Below, in pieces: positions 1-7,424 of a DNA stretch of 28,422 nucleotides; within the stretch, counting starts at the first letter, position 1, and the number at the start of each line of letters is the position of its first letter. The DNA is from Prevotella sp. CAG:1058 (GTDB taxonomy: Bacteria > Bacteroidota > Bacteroidia > Bacteroidales > Bacteroidaceae): assembly GCA_000433175.1 (NCBI GenBank), contig HF986641.1, positions 1 through 28,422 on the forward strand, written 5' to 3'. Made by a program: the position numbers and the translations under genes. Below the pieces are notes generated by a model, which worked only from the letters and a program-made list of their open reading frames with translations, had not been told where the DNA came from and ran no database searches.

Positions 1-32
1 GCAGGAAGAGATTCCTGCGGGACTCTTTTTTT
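1..32 (+). terminator. Intrinsic terminator of an upstream gene (left part cut off)
   Basis: GCAGGAA (1-7) and TTCCTGC (12-18) form a perfect 7-bp stem with loop GAGA. Seven bases (GGGACTC) then lead into a run of seven T (26-32). Those seven bases would fit as the 3' continuation of the stem, whose 5' half lies left of the window. A plus-strand gene therefore probably ends just before the window. Confidence 0.6.
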
Positions 33-46
33 GTGCTTGTCGGTGG

Positions 47-181
47 ATGGGAGTAATGGGAGTAATGGGAGATATGGGAGTAATGGGACTGATGGGAGTG
101 ATGCGACAGATTTTGGAGTAATGGGACAGATTGGGAGGAGGATGGGAGGAATGGGAGTAATTGAGATAATGGGAAGTGATG
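47..181. repeat. Degenerate 9-bp tandem repeat (ATGGGAGTA)
   Basis: About fourteen units of 9 bp follow each other, with consensus ATGGGAGTA. The first two units (47-55, 56-64) are identical; later ones vary (ATGGGACTG, ATGCGACAG), and a few carry 1-3 extra bases (110-120, 130-141, 169-178). The run sits between the upstream terminator and the stop codon of the radical SAM gene. It is probably a non-coding minisatellite. Confidence 0.8.
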
Positions 182-200
182 GTTGTCGGTAGAAGTCTTT

Positions 201-836
201 TTATTGCCTGTCGGGTAATAGGGTGGTGTCTGTACTGATGTATTTGAACGTGTCGAAGTTCATAAATCCCATTTGCTCAAGTTCTTTCTTGCTTTCCTGA
301 ATGTCGCTTTCATTGTTGAAACCGGGGATAAGTGGTAGGCGTATTGTAACGTTGTCAAGTGAGACTTTCGATGCGAGTAATTGTAGATTCCTTTTTACAA
401 TACCGTTAAAACCTGTCGTATAGGCATTGTAGATTTGCGGATTCATGTCTTTGATGTCTATGTAATAATGACTAATGCAAGGCAGAATGCTTTCCAGCAG
501 GTGTGTTCCGGCATTCAATGAAGTTTCGATATTTATGCGCCATTGAGGGTTGGCAATCTTGGAAAATTCCGTTATGAAAGCACTATTGAGCAACGGTTCG
601 CCACCGCCGAAAGTTATTCCGCCACCTGTTGCGATGAAATACAGGTTGTCTACTGATACTTCTTCAAGCAAATCTTCCGGGCTGACGCAACGGCAGACAA
701 TGTCTTGATTGAGACATTGCGGATTTAGGCAGTATCTGCAATGCAGTGTACAGCTGTGAAACGCGACAAGTGTTGTCACGCCCTGTCCGTCAGTTGTGAT
801 GCGGTGCCGTTCTATTCCTATAAGTTTTGCAAGCAT
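201..836 (-). CDS. Radical SAM protein, glycyl-radical-enzyme-activase-like
   Basis: A 211-residue protein with the radical SAM cluster motif CxxxCxxC at Cys29, Cys33 and Cys36 and a glycine-rich SAM-binding segment ending in GGEP. Length and layout fit the small activase branch (pyruvate formate-lyase activating enzyme, NrdG-like), which makes the 5'-deoxyadenosyl radical; there is no extra ferredoxin domain. The start at 836 is preferred: the reading frame is open to 929, but a promoter -7 box (TATATTTG, 848-841) lies inside that extension. No glycyl radical enzyme is adjacent, so the substrate is unknown. It is divergent from the Cys-rich TonB-C gene at 938, with a 101-bp shared intergenic region. 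The fold is confident, the partner is not. Confidence 0.85.
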   Translation of the reverse strand: MLAKLIGIERHRITTDGQGVTTLVAFHSCTLHCRYCLNPQCLNQDIVCRCVSPEDLLEEVSVDNLYFIATGGGITFGGGEPLLNSAFITEFSKIANPQWRINIETSLNAGTHLLESILPCISHYYIDIKDMNPQIYNAYTTGFNGIVKRNLQLLASKVSLDNVTIRLPLIPGFNNESDIQESKKELEQMGFMNFDTFKYISTDTTLLPDRQ

Positions 837-840
837 AGTA

Positions 841-848
841 CAAATATA
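841..848 (-). promoter_or_regulatory. -7 box for the radical SAM gene
   Basis: TATATTTG on the minus strand matches the Bacteroidetes -7 consensus TAnnTTTG. It ends only 4 bases before the ATG at 836, so the transcript would be leaderless or nearly so. No TTTG was found at the usual -33 spacing. Confidence 0.45.
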
Positions 849-912
849 ATCCTTTCCAAGTTCATTTGCAATAAATTGTGTTGGCAAAGATGTAAATATT
901 GAATTAAATGAG

Positions 913-920
913 TATCTTTG
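913..920 (+). promoter_or_regulatory. -7 box for the Cys-rich TonB-C gene
   Basis: TATCTTTG is an exact match to TAnnTTTG and lies 17 bases before the ATG at 938. It argues against the in-frame ATG at 908, which lies upstream of the box. Confidence 0.6.
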
Positions 921-937
921 TTGAAACAATTTTTGTC

Positions 938-1552
938 ATGGGTAAAGGTAAAGACTTGTGTGATACACTTAAAGCCGTGAGGAAGGCTGTTGCTGATGCC
1001 AATGGCATAGAATACGTACCAGGTAAATGTACCAACGATGGTGAATGCAGCGGAACTTGTCCGGCATGTGAGGCAGAAGTAAGATACATCGAACGTGAGC
1101 TGAACTTCAGAAGGCTTGCGGGAAAGGCGGTCACAGTAGCCGGAATTGCCATTGGAGCTGCTTCGTTTGCGGCATGTAGTAGCGACAAGTTGAGCGCTGA
1201 CGGACAGAATAACAGCTCTGTGCCGGTGCCGAATCAAAATCAACTCTTCGGTGCCATGCCGGAGACTCAACCGAGTTTTCCAGGTGGAGAGGCTGCGTTG
1301 ATGAAATATTTTGAGGAAAACATGCGGTGGCCTGATACAGGAAGTGACATCAGCGGGCGTGTTATTGTCCAGTTTAAGATAGCGAAAGACGGTACTGTTA
1401 AAGAGCCTAAGGTTGTTAAAGGACTTGCACCTGAATTCGATAAAGAGGCGTTAAGATTGGTTAGAGGAATGCCCAAATGGATGCCCGGAAGGATTTCAGG
1501 CAAGGTTGTCGAGACTGTTTACACCGTGCCGGTGAAGTTTATGCCCAGATAG
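938..1552 (+). CDS. Cys-rich membrane-anchored protein with TonB C-terminal domain
   Basis: 204 residues. The N-terminal part carries four cysteines, C31-x5-C37-x3-C41-x2-C44, in a TCPACEAE context, suggesting a metal or Fe-S site on the cytoplasmic side. A hydrophobic stretch around residues 65-85 ends in AACSS and probably spans the membrane. The last ~95 residues are a TonB C-terminal domain, recognised by the PxFPGGExALxxYFxxNxxWP start and the MPKWMPG segment near the end. The Pro-rich periplasmic spacer of classical TonB is absent, so contact with an outer-membrane receptor across the periplasm looks unlikely. Start chosen at 938 because the promoter box at 913-920 excludes 908. It is related in its TonB-C domain to residues ~354-457 of the M56 protein at 9304. 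Confidence 0.8.
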   Translation: MGKGKDLCDTLKAVRKAVADANGIEYVPGKCTNDGECSGTCPACEAEVRYIERELNFRRLAGKAVTVAGIAIGAASFAACSSDKLSADGQNNSSVPVPNQNQLFGAMPETQPSFPGGEAALMKYFEENMRWPDTGSDISGRVIVQFKIAKDGTVKEPKVVKGLAPEFDKEALRLVRGMPKWMPGRISGKVVETVYTVPVKFMPR

Positions 1553-1791
1553 GGCATTGTTTTCGTCGTGGCTAAGGTTTTATATTTCATATAAGCTAAA
1601 AAATGATTGTTTGAGTCTTCCGGCCTTTTGAACCACCATTTTTTAGTAAATTACGCCTGTTTATTGTATTGCCAGCATTGTGGAATACTGATAGGGAGTT
1701 TTTTGCAGGCAATTAGATGTTGTGGCGTACATGTTGTGTCATGATTTTAAAAAAGTATCTTCTTTGTGGCGTGTAATCGTATTATTTTGAT

Positions 1792-1799
1792 TACCTTCG
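1792..1799 (+). promoter_or_regulatory. Putative -7 box before the TPR/HTH gene
   Basis: TACCTTCG (variant of TAnnTTTG) ends 4 bases before the ATG at 1804. If used, it gives a leaderless mRNA. The rest of the 251-bp gap (1553-1803) shows no clear terminator or gene. Confidence 0.35.
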
Positions 1800-1803
1800 C
1801 AGT

Positions 1804-3573
1804 ATGAAGATACCCGACAACTATAGAATTATAAATACTCTTTCATTTTTTAATGTAAGATTAATATTACCTGTTGTTTTATTAATCTTGTGTTTCATTC
1901 CACTTGTTGCCCATGCGTCAGTGGACGAGCCGTGGCCGAAGACTACCAAGGCTTGCGATTCCATCGTTGACAGGTTGGAACGGCTGAGCGGTTATGTTGT
2001 AGACGAACAGATGGAGCTGGTGTCCCAACTTTACAACCTCGGCAAGGCTAATCCCGGTGTCAAGGCTATCGCATGGCGAGCGCTTTACTGGGATGCAGTG
2101 AGCAGGCACGACCGAAAGGAAATACAACATGCGTTGGCCTTGATAAAGCAGGCCGAAAGCGCAGTAGACCGTAAGCGTTTCGGGTACGATTACATGCGTA
2201 TACGACGCAGCAGGATGCTGTTCGAGCTTGGTGCGAAGAACGATTTGTACGGTTTGTATTCGGCGCAATATGCTGATTTGGACTACTTTATGCGTATTGG
2301 CGACAAGAAGGGTATCGGCAGTTGCCATCTGATGATAGGCAAGGTCCTCATCGACATTGGCGAGCCGTTGCGTGCCTTGGGTGAAAATGAAAAGGCTGTT
2401 GCCATGTTCCGTGAGTCCGACACACCAGCATTGCTCGCGTCAGCCGAGATGAATACAGCTTTGTGCCACCTACGCCTTGGCGAGATTAGTCGGGGTCTGG
2501 CAATACTGGAGAAACTTGAGCGTGGCGAAGTGGCTCGCCGTGATTCTTTCCTTCGTGCCACGGCAATGCTCAATATCAGTTATGCGTACAGTCAGACGGG
2601 AAAAGAGTGCCCGTACCGTTACATCAAGTGGATGGAGGAGTATTCGCGTAAAGGGTCGAACGCATATTTCCGTAACATGTGTAATATCAACGTGGCTTCA
2701 TGGCTTTACCGCCATGGCGACTATGGCGAGGCTATGGCACTTTTGTCTGCGACGTTGGATTATACATTCACACACGATTTGGGCACATGGCGTGAAAATT
2801 GTTACCTTGGTCTGGCGCAATGCCTTATAGGTATGGGCGACAGCTTAGGAGCTGTGGCATATTTCCAGCGTTATTTCGATTTGGTAGACTCTTTACGGTT
2901 CAGCGATATGAAGGTAAAGATATTGCGTTATGAAGAGGTTAGCCGGATACGCCGTTTCGACGAGGCCATGCAGGCTGAGAAGGCCGCTACCGAGTTGAGG
3001 TACATGCACATCCTGGCTGGCGCAGCCTTATTGTTGCTCGTGCTCGGTTGTGTCTGCCTGTGGTACTGGTATAAGAACAAGCGTGCCGCAATGAGGCTGC
3101 TTGAGGAGCAGATGGACAACGAGCGAAAGCGACTCGCCATAGAGGCGCAGAACCGTAAAATAGCGATCAGTACCATAGAAATGGAGGAAAAGAACAATAC
3201 GTTGCGCCATATAGGCAGCATGGTCGATGATGCTAAGGGCAAGAACGAGATAGGAACGGCTGTTGCAGGCAGGATAAAGGCACAGGTTAAGGTACATCTT
3301 GACACAGAAATGGGCTGGGATATGTTCAGGCAGACGTTTGAGAACGTTTATCCGTTTTTCTTCAAGCGCATAAAGACAGCTCACCCGACACTGACCGAAT
3401 ACGACATAAGGCTATGTACATACATATTGGTAGGTGTTGACAACAAGCAGATTGCGATGCTGCTCAACGTGCTGCCTGATTCGTTGAAGAAGTCGAGGAC
3501 AAGGCTGCGTAAGAAGTTAGGTATTGATGCCGGGGTAAACCTTGCCGAGTATCTTAGGGCTTTTAATGTCTGA
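1804..3573 (+). CDS. TPR membrane protein with C-terminal LuxR-like HTH
   Basis: 589 residues. There is an N-terminal signal or anchor segment (hydrophobic, about 19-38, ending AHAS). About 350 residues of helical TPR-like repeats follow (for example AMALLSATLDYTF and CYLGLAQCLIGMGD), then a transmembrane helix at about 400-424, a basic coiled coil (about 425-470), and a C-terminal helix-turn-helix at about 530-580 (LTEYDIRLC...DSLKKSRTRLRKKLGI). This is a common Bacteroidetes design: a periplasmic TPR sensor coupled through one helix to a cytoplasmic LuxR-type DNA-binding end. Ligand and target genes are unknown. No other ATG lies upstream of the hydrophobic segment, which supports the start. 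The 22-bp repeat array begins 20 bp after its stop codon. Confidence 0.8.
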   Translation: MKIPDNYRIINTLSFFNVRLILPVVLLILCFIPLVAHASVDEPWPKTTKACDSIVDRLERLSGYVVDEQMELVSQLYNLGKANPGVKAIAWRALYWDAVSRHDRKEIQHALALIKQAESAVDRKRFGYDYMRIRRSRMLFELGAKNDLYGLYSAQYADLDYFMRIGDKKGIGSCHLMIGKVLIDIGEPLRALGENEKAVAMFRESDTPALLASAEMNTALCHLRLGEISRGLAILEKLERGEVARRDSFLRATAMLNISYAYSQTGKECPYRYIKWMEEYSRKGSNAYFRNMCNINVASWLYRHGDYGEAMALLSATLDYTFTHDLGTWRENCYLGLAQCLIGMGDSLGAVAYFQRYFDLVDSLRFSDMKVKILRYEEVSRIRRFDEAMQAEKAATELRYMHILAGAALLLLVLGCVCLWYWYKNKRAAMRLLEEQMDNERKRLAIEAQNRKIAISTIEMEEKNNTLRHIGSMVDDAKGKNEIGTAVAGRIKAQVKVHLDTEMGWDMFRQTFENVYPFFFKRIKTAHPTLTEYDIRLCTYILVGVDNKQIAMLLNVLPDSLKKSRTRLRKKLGIDAGVNLAEYLRAFNV

Positions 3574-3592
3574 CAGGTTCAATTACCGTTTT

Positions 3593-3680
3593 TTGAAAGG
3601 TTACCTTTTGCACCGCAAAAGGTAACCTTTTAGCGTATAAAAGGCGGCCTTTCGTGTTCCAAAAGGCCGCCTTTTGCAAA
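3593..3680. repeat. Four-unit 22-bp dyad array, copy A
   Basis: Four head-to-tail units of 22 bp begin at 3593, 3615, 3637 and 3659. Each has the core AAAAGGNNNCCTTTT (unit 1 begins GAAAGG, unit 3 ends CTTTC). The central heptamers are GGTTACC, GGTAACC, GGCGGCC and GGCCGCC. Unit 2 is the reverse complement of unit 1, and unit 4 of unit 3, so two adjacent strong hairpins can form. The array lies between two converging genes (ends at 3573 and 3790) and could serve as a bidirectional terminator. Confidence 0.85.
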
Positions 3681-3789
3681 GGTGTTGATTTATAGGCTGT
3701 TACAGCCAGTAATTCAAATTGGGCTTAATTGGCCGGCGGCGTTTGTCCGTGTTGTGCCTCGCTGGTTGCGAGCCGCCTCCGTTTTGCCG

Positions 3790-6700
3790 TTACATCTTGA
3801 CTTTCGCCGTTTTCGAGCCGTTGGCTGTCTCTGCCTTTACGATGTACAGGCCGGCCTGGAGTGCCGATGAAGGAATGGCATGTCTGCATGCGCCCGGTGC
3901 ATAGGCGTAAACTATCTGGCCAGACGGGCTGTATACGTAGACGTGGGTTATCTCTTCCCCGGCGTTTATGCTTATCCCGTTGCGTTCCGACGATATTGTG
4001 ATGTCGTCTGCGCTGTTGTAAGCCGAACTGATTGAGGTACCTTGCAGGTTGGTTATGACCTCTACATCGTCAACCATCATTACCACGCCTTCGTTGTTTA
4101 TGCTGATATACTGCAAGGCTATGTAGACTGGCTTGTTGTCATATTCAGAAATGTCAACGTTCACCTCTTCCCACTCGTCTGCCGCCGCCTCACGGTCGCC
4201 GCCGATAACTGTGAAGCTATCAAAACTGTCGTCAGTGTCAGACACTAGTATTCTGTAACGTTCTGGTTTATTGTAGAAATCCAGTTCATTGGTCTTTACA
4301 AACAGTCTTATTGACGAGTTGTCGCCTAATTGCAGCTGTGGTGAAATCAGCCATACGTCACTTTCCATAGGCTCTTGACTGTATGAGGTACTGAAGGCTG
4401 CTCCAAAACGTTCGCCTGAGTGAGGGTAGAATCCGGGTATGTCCGTAATCGGCGGGGTTGTGGCATCAATGTTGAACGCCATGAATCCTACGGGTTCTGA
4501 TTTGTGCGGATAGTCGTAGAACGACCATGCGTCAGTCTCCCTGTTGTTACGGTCAACTGTGCGCCAGCGCGGGTTGAACATCGTACCGTAGTCAAAATCG
4601 TCACACAATTCAAAGTCAAGTCGGTATGGATTGCCCTCCTCCACACATGTGACGGTACGCTCAATCGTGTTGTTTGCAGGGTTTTCGTCGCCGTCGAGTG
4701 TTGCCGTGACGCTTATCTTATGTTCTCCCGCTGCAGACAGGTCAATGTCGTGGAACATTATGGTCTTTTCCTCGTAAGGCAGTAAGTCAGCCGTAGTGTC
4801 AGCCATTGTCATGCCGTCAATGGCGCAGGTTATGCGCACTGAGGTTATCGTGTCAGTGCCGACGTTAGCCAGTCTTACGCCGACAGAGTCGCGTATGCCC
4901 AGCAGTCCCTTGTCCTTTATCGGTGCCGTAAACTCTGTTAGTGCAGCGTCAAGACCGTATAATGTCGCTCCGTGGCCGAAATTCATTCTCAGAGCAATGG
5001 TTCCGCTGCCCGTTATGCTATATAGAGAGTCGCCGTCACTTTGGTAGAATGTTGCTTCTGTGGCTGCCGGGTCGTTGCATATTCCGATGTTGTCAATGGT
5101 CATCTGTTCCGTTTCCACATAGTAGTTGCCTGCGTTGAGCAGTCTCGGCGTGAATGTTAGGGTTGCCATTCTTCCTTCAGCCCCACGTTCCATTGTGGTG
5201 TGCATGATGCGTCGTCCGAGCCTGTGTCCGTCTTCTTTTATCTCGTAGACAGAGATTCCGATGTCACGTTTTACATAATATTCGTCTTTTGCCAGCCCTA
5301 TCGTTACTGACGTCAGCGTGTCGGCTGTGTTCAGAGTGTAGACGTTGCCGAACTTGGCGGTCTGTCCGCTCAGGCCTATGCCGCGTGTAAAGTCGGTTAT
5401 ATTCTCGGTTGCGAATACCGAGTCAGTCAGCACCACGTCACCTATTTCAATGCGGTTGTCAGCCGCATATTTCTCTCCCTCTATGTCAGCTGTTATGTAT
5501 GCGCCCCTTATTATGTCGCCTGCCGCAGCCTCAGGCATGCTTCCCGTCACCGTTACCTGTGCGGTGTTGTCGGGCTGCAGGTCAACTTTCTGTGTATTCT
5601 CAAACAGTCTGCTGCCGTCGATGTTCATTGATGTTGTAACCTCTTTTATCGGCTCTGTGCCGCGGTTGTTTACAGTTACGGTATAAGTGCCCTCACTGTT
5701 GTACTGTCCGGCAGGCATGTATGCCGTCATCGCTGAACGCATCTCATCCGCTTTGATGTCATAGTCGTAAATCTTGCTTATGTTGATATAATAAATGTTC
5801 AGTGATATGTCGGTCTCGTCGGCTTCGTTTACTATTGCGATAGAATAAAGCCCCGGTTCTATGTCATGCACGGCAATCTCTTTTTGAGCGCCGTTGTTGT
5901 CTACCTTGTCATCGTAATATACCGTGCGCCATGTAGACACGTCAGTGCCTGACGGTCCGAGTAATATCCTGATTTTCGCCGTTATGTTGAACAGTCCTCC
6001 CGAGTATGCGAAATTAAGGCGTACAGGTCTGTCAAGGTACATGCATGGTGAGAACAGTCCGTTCCCCCGCCCGGTTACCGTTGTTCTGTAACATGACCCC
6101 ATTGGGTCAAATTTCCATGTGTCAGCTTTACGTCCTGCCCAGTATTCTCCCGTTCCTGTGCTGAAGTCGCAGTCCAGCGGCAGTTGTGTCACAATGTCTT
6201 TGTGCGTGGCGGTTACGGTCTCGGTCGTGGTTTTGCCGCCGCAGGTGAGTGTCGCCTCGATGTCATATCTGCCAGTCGCCTCCATGTCGGCCCTGACGGA
6301 AGGATATACTGTTATCGTGCTGTCAGGGTTTATTGTCAGGTTGAATGTCTCGGCAGGTATTGCTGTTCCGTTGATTTTGTATGCCAGTGTAAACTCTGTG
6401 GCGTCGCCTGTGCCGTTGTTGGTTATCGTCACGCCGACAGGTGTCTCTGCTGAATAGTCACATTGTGAATAAGGTGTCTCTATGCCTGTTATCGTCAAGT
6501 TTGGCGACAGTTCCGCGGGACCTTTGTCTACTTTGATGTCGTCAACGTAGGTGCTGTAACCTTCTGTCGATACTGACCTCAGGGCGATGTGGTAAGCACC
6601 TGCTACAGGCACGTTGAATGTTGCAGCCTTGACTCTCCACGTGTTGCCGGTGATATTCCATTTTTTGACAAGCGTCATCCTGCTGACGTCGTCTGAATCT

Positions 6701-7065
6701 CCGTAATAAAGCTCTATGGCCTCTATGCCGTCACTTCTTACGCCTTTTGCCGAGAACGTTACATGATTGTCTCCCGCCTCAAGCGTAAGCGGCATAGATA
6801 TGAGATAGTCATCGTTGCCGGTCACTCCGTTAGTCTGGCAGTATGCACATCCCGGCATACCGTCAGAGCCTGGGTCCCAGTCGATGAATTCCCATGTAGA
6901 ATAGTCGTTATTGTTATTGACAACTGTCCATTCTTCGGCAAATTTTTCAGCTGAAGAGAAGTCGCATTTGTACGGTAGCGGCATGGCGCCTTTCCCGTCC
7001 TGTGCCCATGCGCCATACGTAATGGCGATAATGATAGCTAATGAAATGAAGCGAAAATTTTTCAT
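3790..7065 (-). CDS. T9SS type A cargo protein with choice-of-anchor-J and CARDB-like domains
   Basis: 1091 residues with a signal peptide (1-21, cleaved before QDG). Domains in order: jelly-roll choice-of-anchor-J/cleaved-adhesin-like (about 27-180), CARDB-like Ig fold (about 187-285), a second anchor-J-like module (about 290-435), CARDB-like (about 445-545), a beta module shared with the proteins at 15182 and 16574 (about 555-700), CARDB-like (about 710-810), a third anchor-J module (about 820-1005), and a C-terminal sorting domain (about 1020-1091; VYSPSGQIVY ... LQAGLYIVKAETANGSKTAKVKM-type end). It should be exported by Sec, pass the outer membrane through T9SS, and be attached or released at the surface. 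No catalytic domain is seen. A -7 box lies at 7103-7096. Confidence 0.85.
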   Translation of the reverse strand: MKNFRFISLAIIIAITYGAWAQDGKGAMPLPYKCDFSSAEKFAEEWTVVNNNNDYSTWEFIDWDPGSDGMPGCAYCQTNGVTGNDDYLISMPLTLEAGDNHVTFSAKGVRSDGIEAIELYYGDSDDVSRMTLVKKWNITGNTWRVKAATFNVPVAGAYHIALRSVSTEGYSTYVDDIKVDKGPAELSPNLTITGIETPYSQCDYSAETPVGVTITNNGTGDATEFTLAYKINGTAIPAETFNLTINPDSTITVYPSVRADMEATGRYDIEATLTCGGKTTTETVTATHKDIVTQLPLDCDFSTGTGEYWAGRKADTWKFDPMGSCYRTTVTGRGNGLFSPCMYLDRPVRLNFAYSGGLFNITAKIRILLGPSGTDVSTWRTVYYDDKVDNNGAQKEIAVHDIEPGLYSIAIVNEADETDISLNIYYINISKIYDYDIKADEMRSAMTAYMPAGQYNSEGTYTVTVNNRGTEPIKEVTTSMNIDGSRLFENTQKVDLQPDNTAQVTVTGSMPEAAAGDIIRGAYITADIEGEKYAADNRIEIGDVVLTDSVFATENITDFTRGIGLSGQTAKFGNVYTLNTADTLTSVTIGLAKDEYYVKRDIGISVYEIKEDGHRLGRRIMHTTMERGAEGRMATLTFTPRLLNAGNYYVETEQMTIDNIGICNDPAATEATFYQSDGDSLYSITGSGTIALRMNFGHGATLYGLDAALTEFTAPIKDKGLLGIRDSVGVRLANVGTDTITSVRITCAIDGMTMADTTADLLPYEEKTIMFHDIDLSAAGEHKISVTATLDGDENPANNTIERTVTCVEEGNPYRLDFELCDDFDYGTMFNPRWRTVDRNNRETDAWSFYDYPHKSEPVGFMAFNIDATTPPITDIPGFYPHSGERFGAAFSTSYSQEPMESDVWLISPQLQLGDNSSIRLFVKTNELDFYNKPERYRILVSDTDDSFDSFTVIGGDREAAADEWEEVNVDISEYDNKPVYIALQYISINNEGVVMMVDDVEVITNLQGTSISSAYNSADDITISSERNGISINAGEEITHVYVYSPSGQIVYAYAPGACRHAIPSSALQAGLYIVKAETANGSKTAKVKM

Positions 7066-7095
7066 ATTGTTATGATTTTTAAGTTAATCCGCTTG

Positions 7096-7103
7096 CAAAA
7101 TTA
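7096..7103 (-). promoter_or_regulatory. -7 box for the 1091-aa cargo gene
   Basis: TAATTTTG on the minus strand matches TAnnTTTG, with a 30-bp distance to the ATG at 7065. The nearest upstream TTTG is 24 bp away (7131-7128), longer than the usual 19-21 bp. Confidence 0.5.
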
Positions 7104-7314
7104 ATGTTTTGAGCAAGGATGATGCAACAAATAGACGTGGACAATAGGGGGACATGTGCCAAAATGTGCCTTTGTATAGGCGTTGGTGGCAATGAAATAT
7201 TCTTTTGGGAACAGTGCAGGTGAAATCCGTCATGCAGGCGCGGGGGACGGATTTTAAACGTTGTTGTGGCAGGGTTGGTAATGTGCTGGCAGTCAAAGTG
7301 TTAGTGATGGCAAT

Positions 7315-7402
7315 GCAAAAGGCGGCCTTTCGCGTTGCGAAAGACCGCCTTTTAGCGTGCAATTTGCCGTGTTTTAGGGCGTAAAAGGATGCCTTTTACA
7401 AA
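7315..7402. repeat. Four-unit 22-bp dyad array, copy D
   Basis: Units of exactly 22 bp begin at 7315, 7337, 7359 and 7381. The central heptamers are GGCGGCC, GACCGCC, TGCCGTG and GGATGCC. Units 1 and 2 are complementary apart from one wobble; unit 3 is decayed. The array ends 22 bp from the stop codon of the minus-strand histidine kinase, so it lies in that gene's 3' flank. Confidence 0.8.
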
Positions 7403-7424
7403 ACGGCTGCGTGCAGGTGTGTTT

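Larger units (their letters stand above)
7066..7424. other. Intergenic region between the T9SS cargo gene and the histidine kinase gene
   Basis: 359 bp without a supported gene. It holds the cargo gene's leader and -7 box (7103-7096) and, close to the kinase stop codon, the 22-bp array copy D (7315-7402). Between 7132 and 7314 I see no other structure. Confidence 0.7.

Noticed and set aside
47..121. Small gene encoding Met-Gly-Val repeats
   Set aside because: The frame exists only because the repeat unit is 9 bp long. There is no promoter or ribosome-binding context, and the repeat continues out of frame after the stop.
908..937. Earlier start for the Cys-rich TonB-C gene
   Set aside because: A -7 box lies at 913-920, inside this extension; the protein from 938 has the expected N-terminus.
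3593..3680. 22-bp arrays as small CRISPR arrays
   Set aside because: The 22-bp units are palindromic and contiguous. There are no unique spacers of 25-40 bp between identical repeats, and no cas genes in the window.
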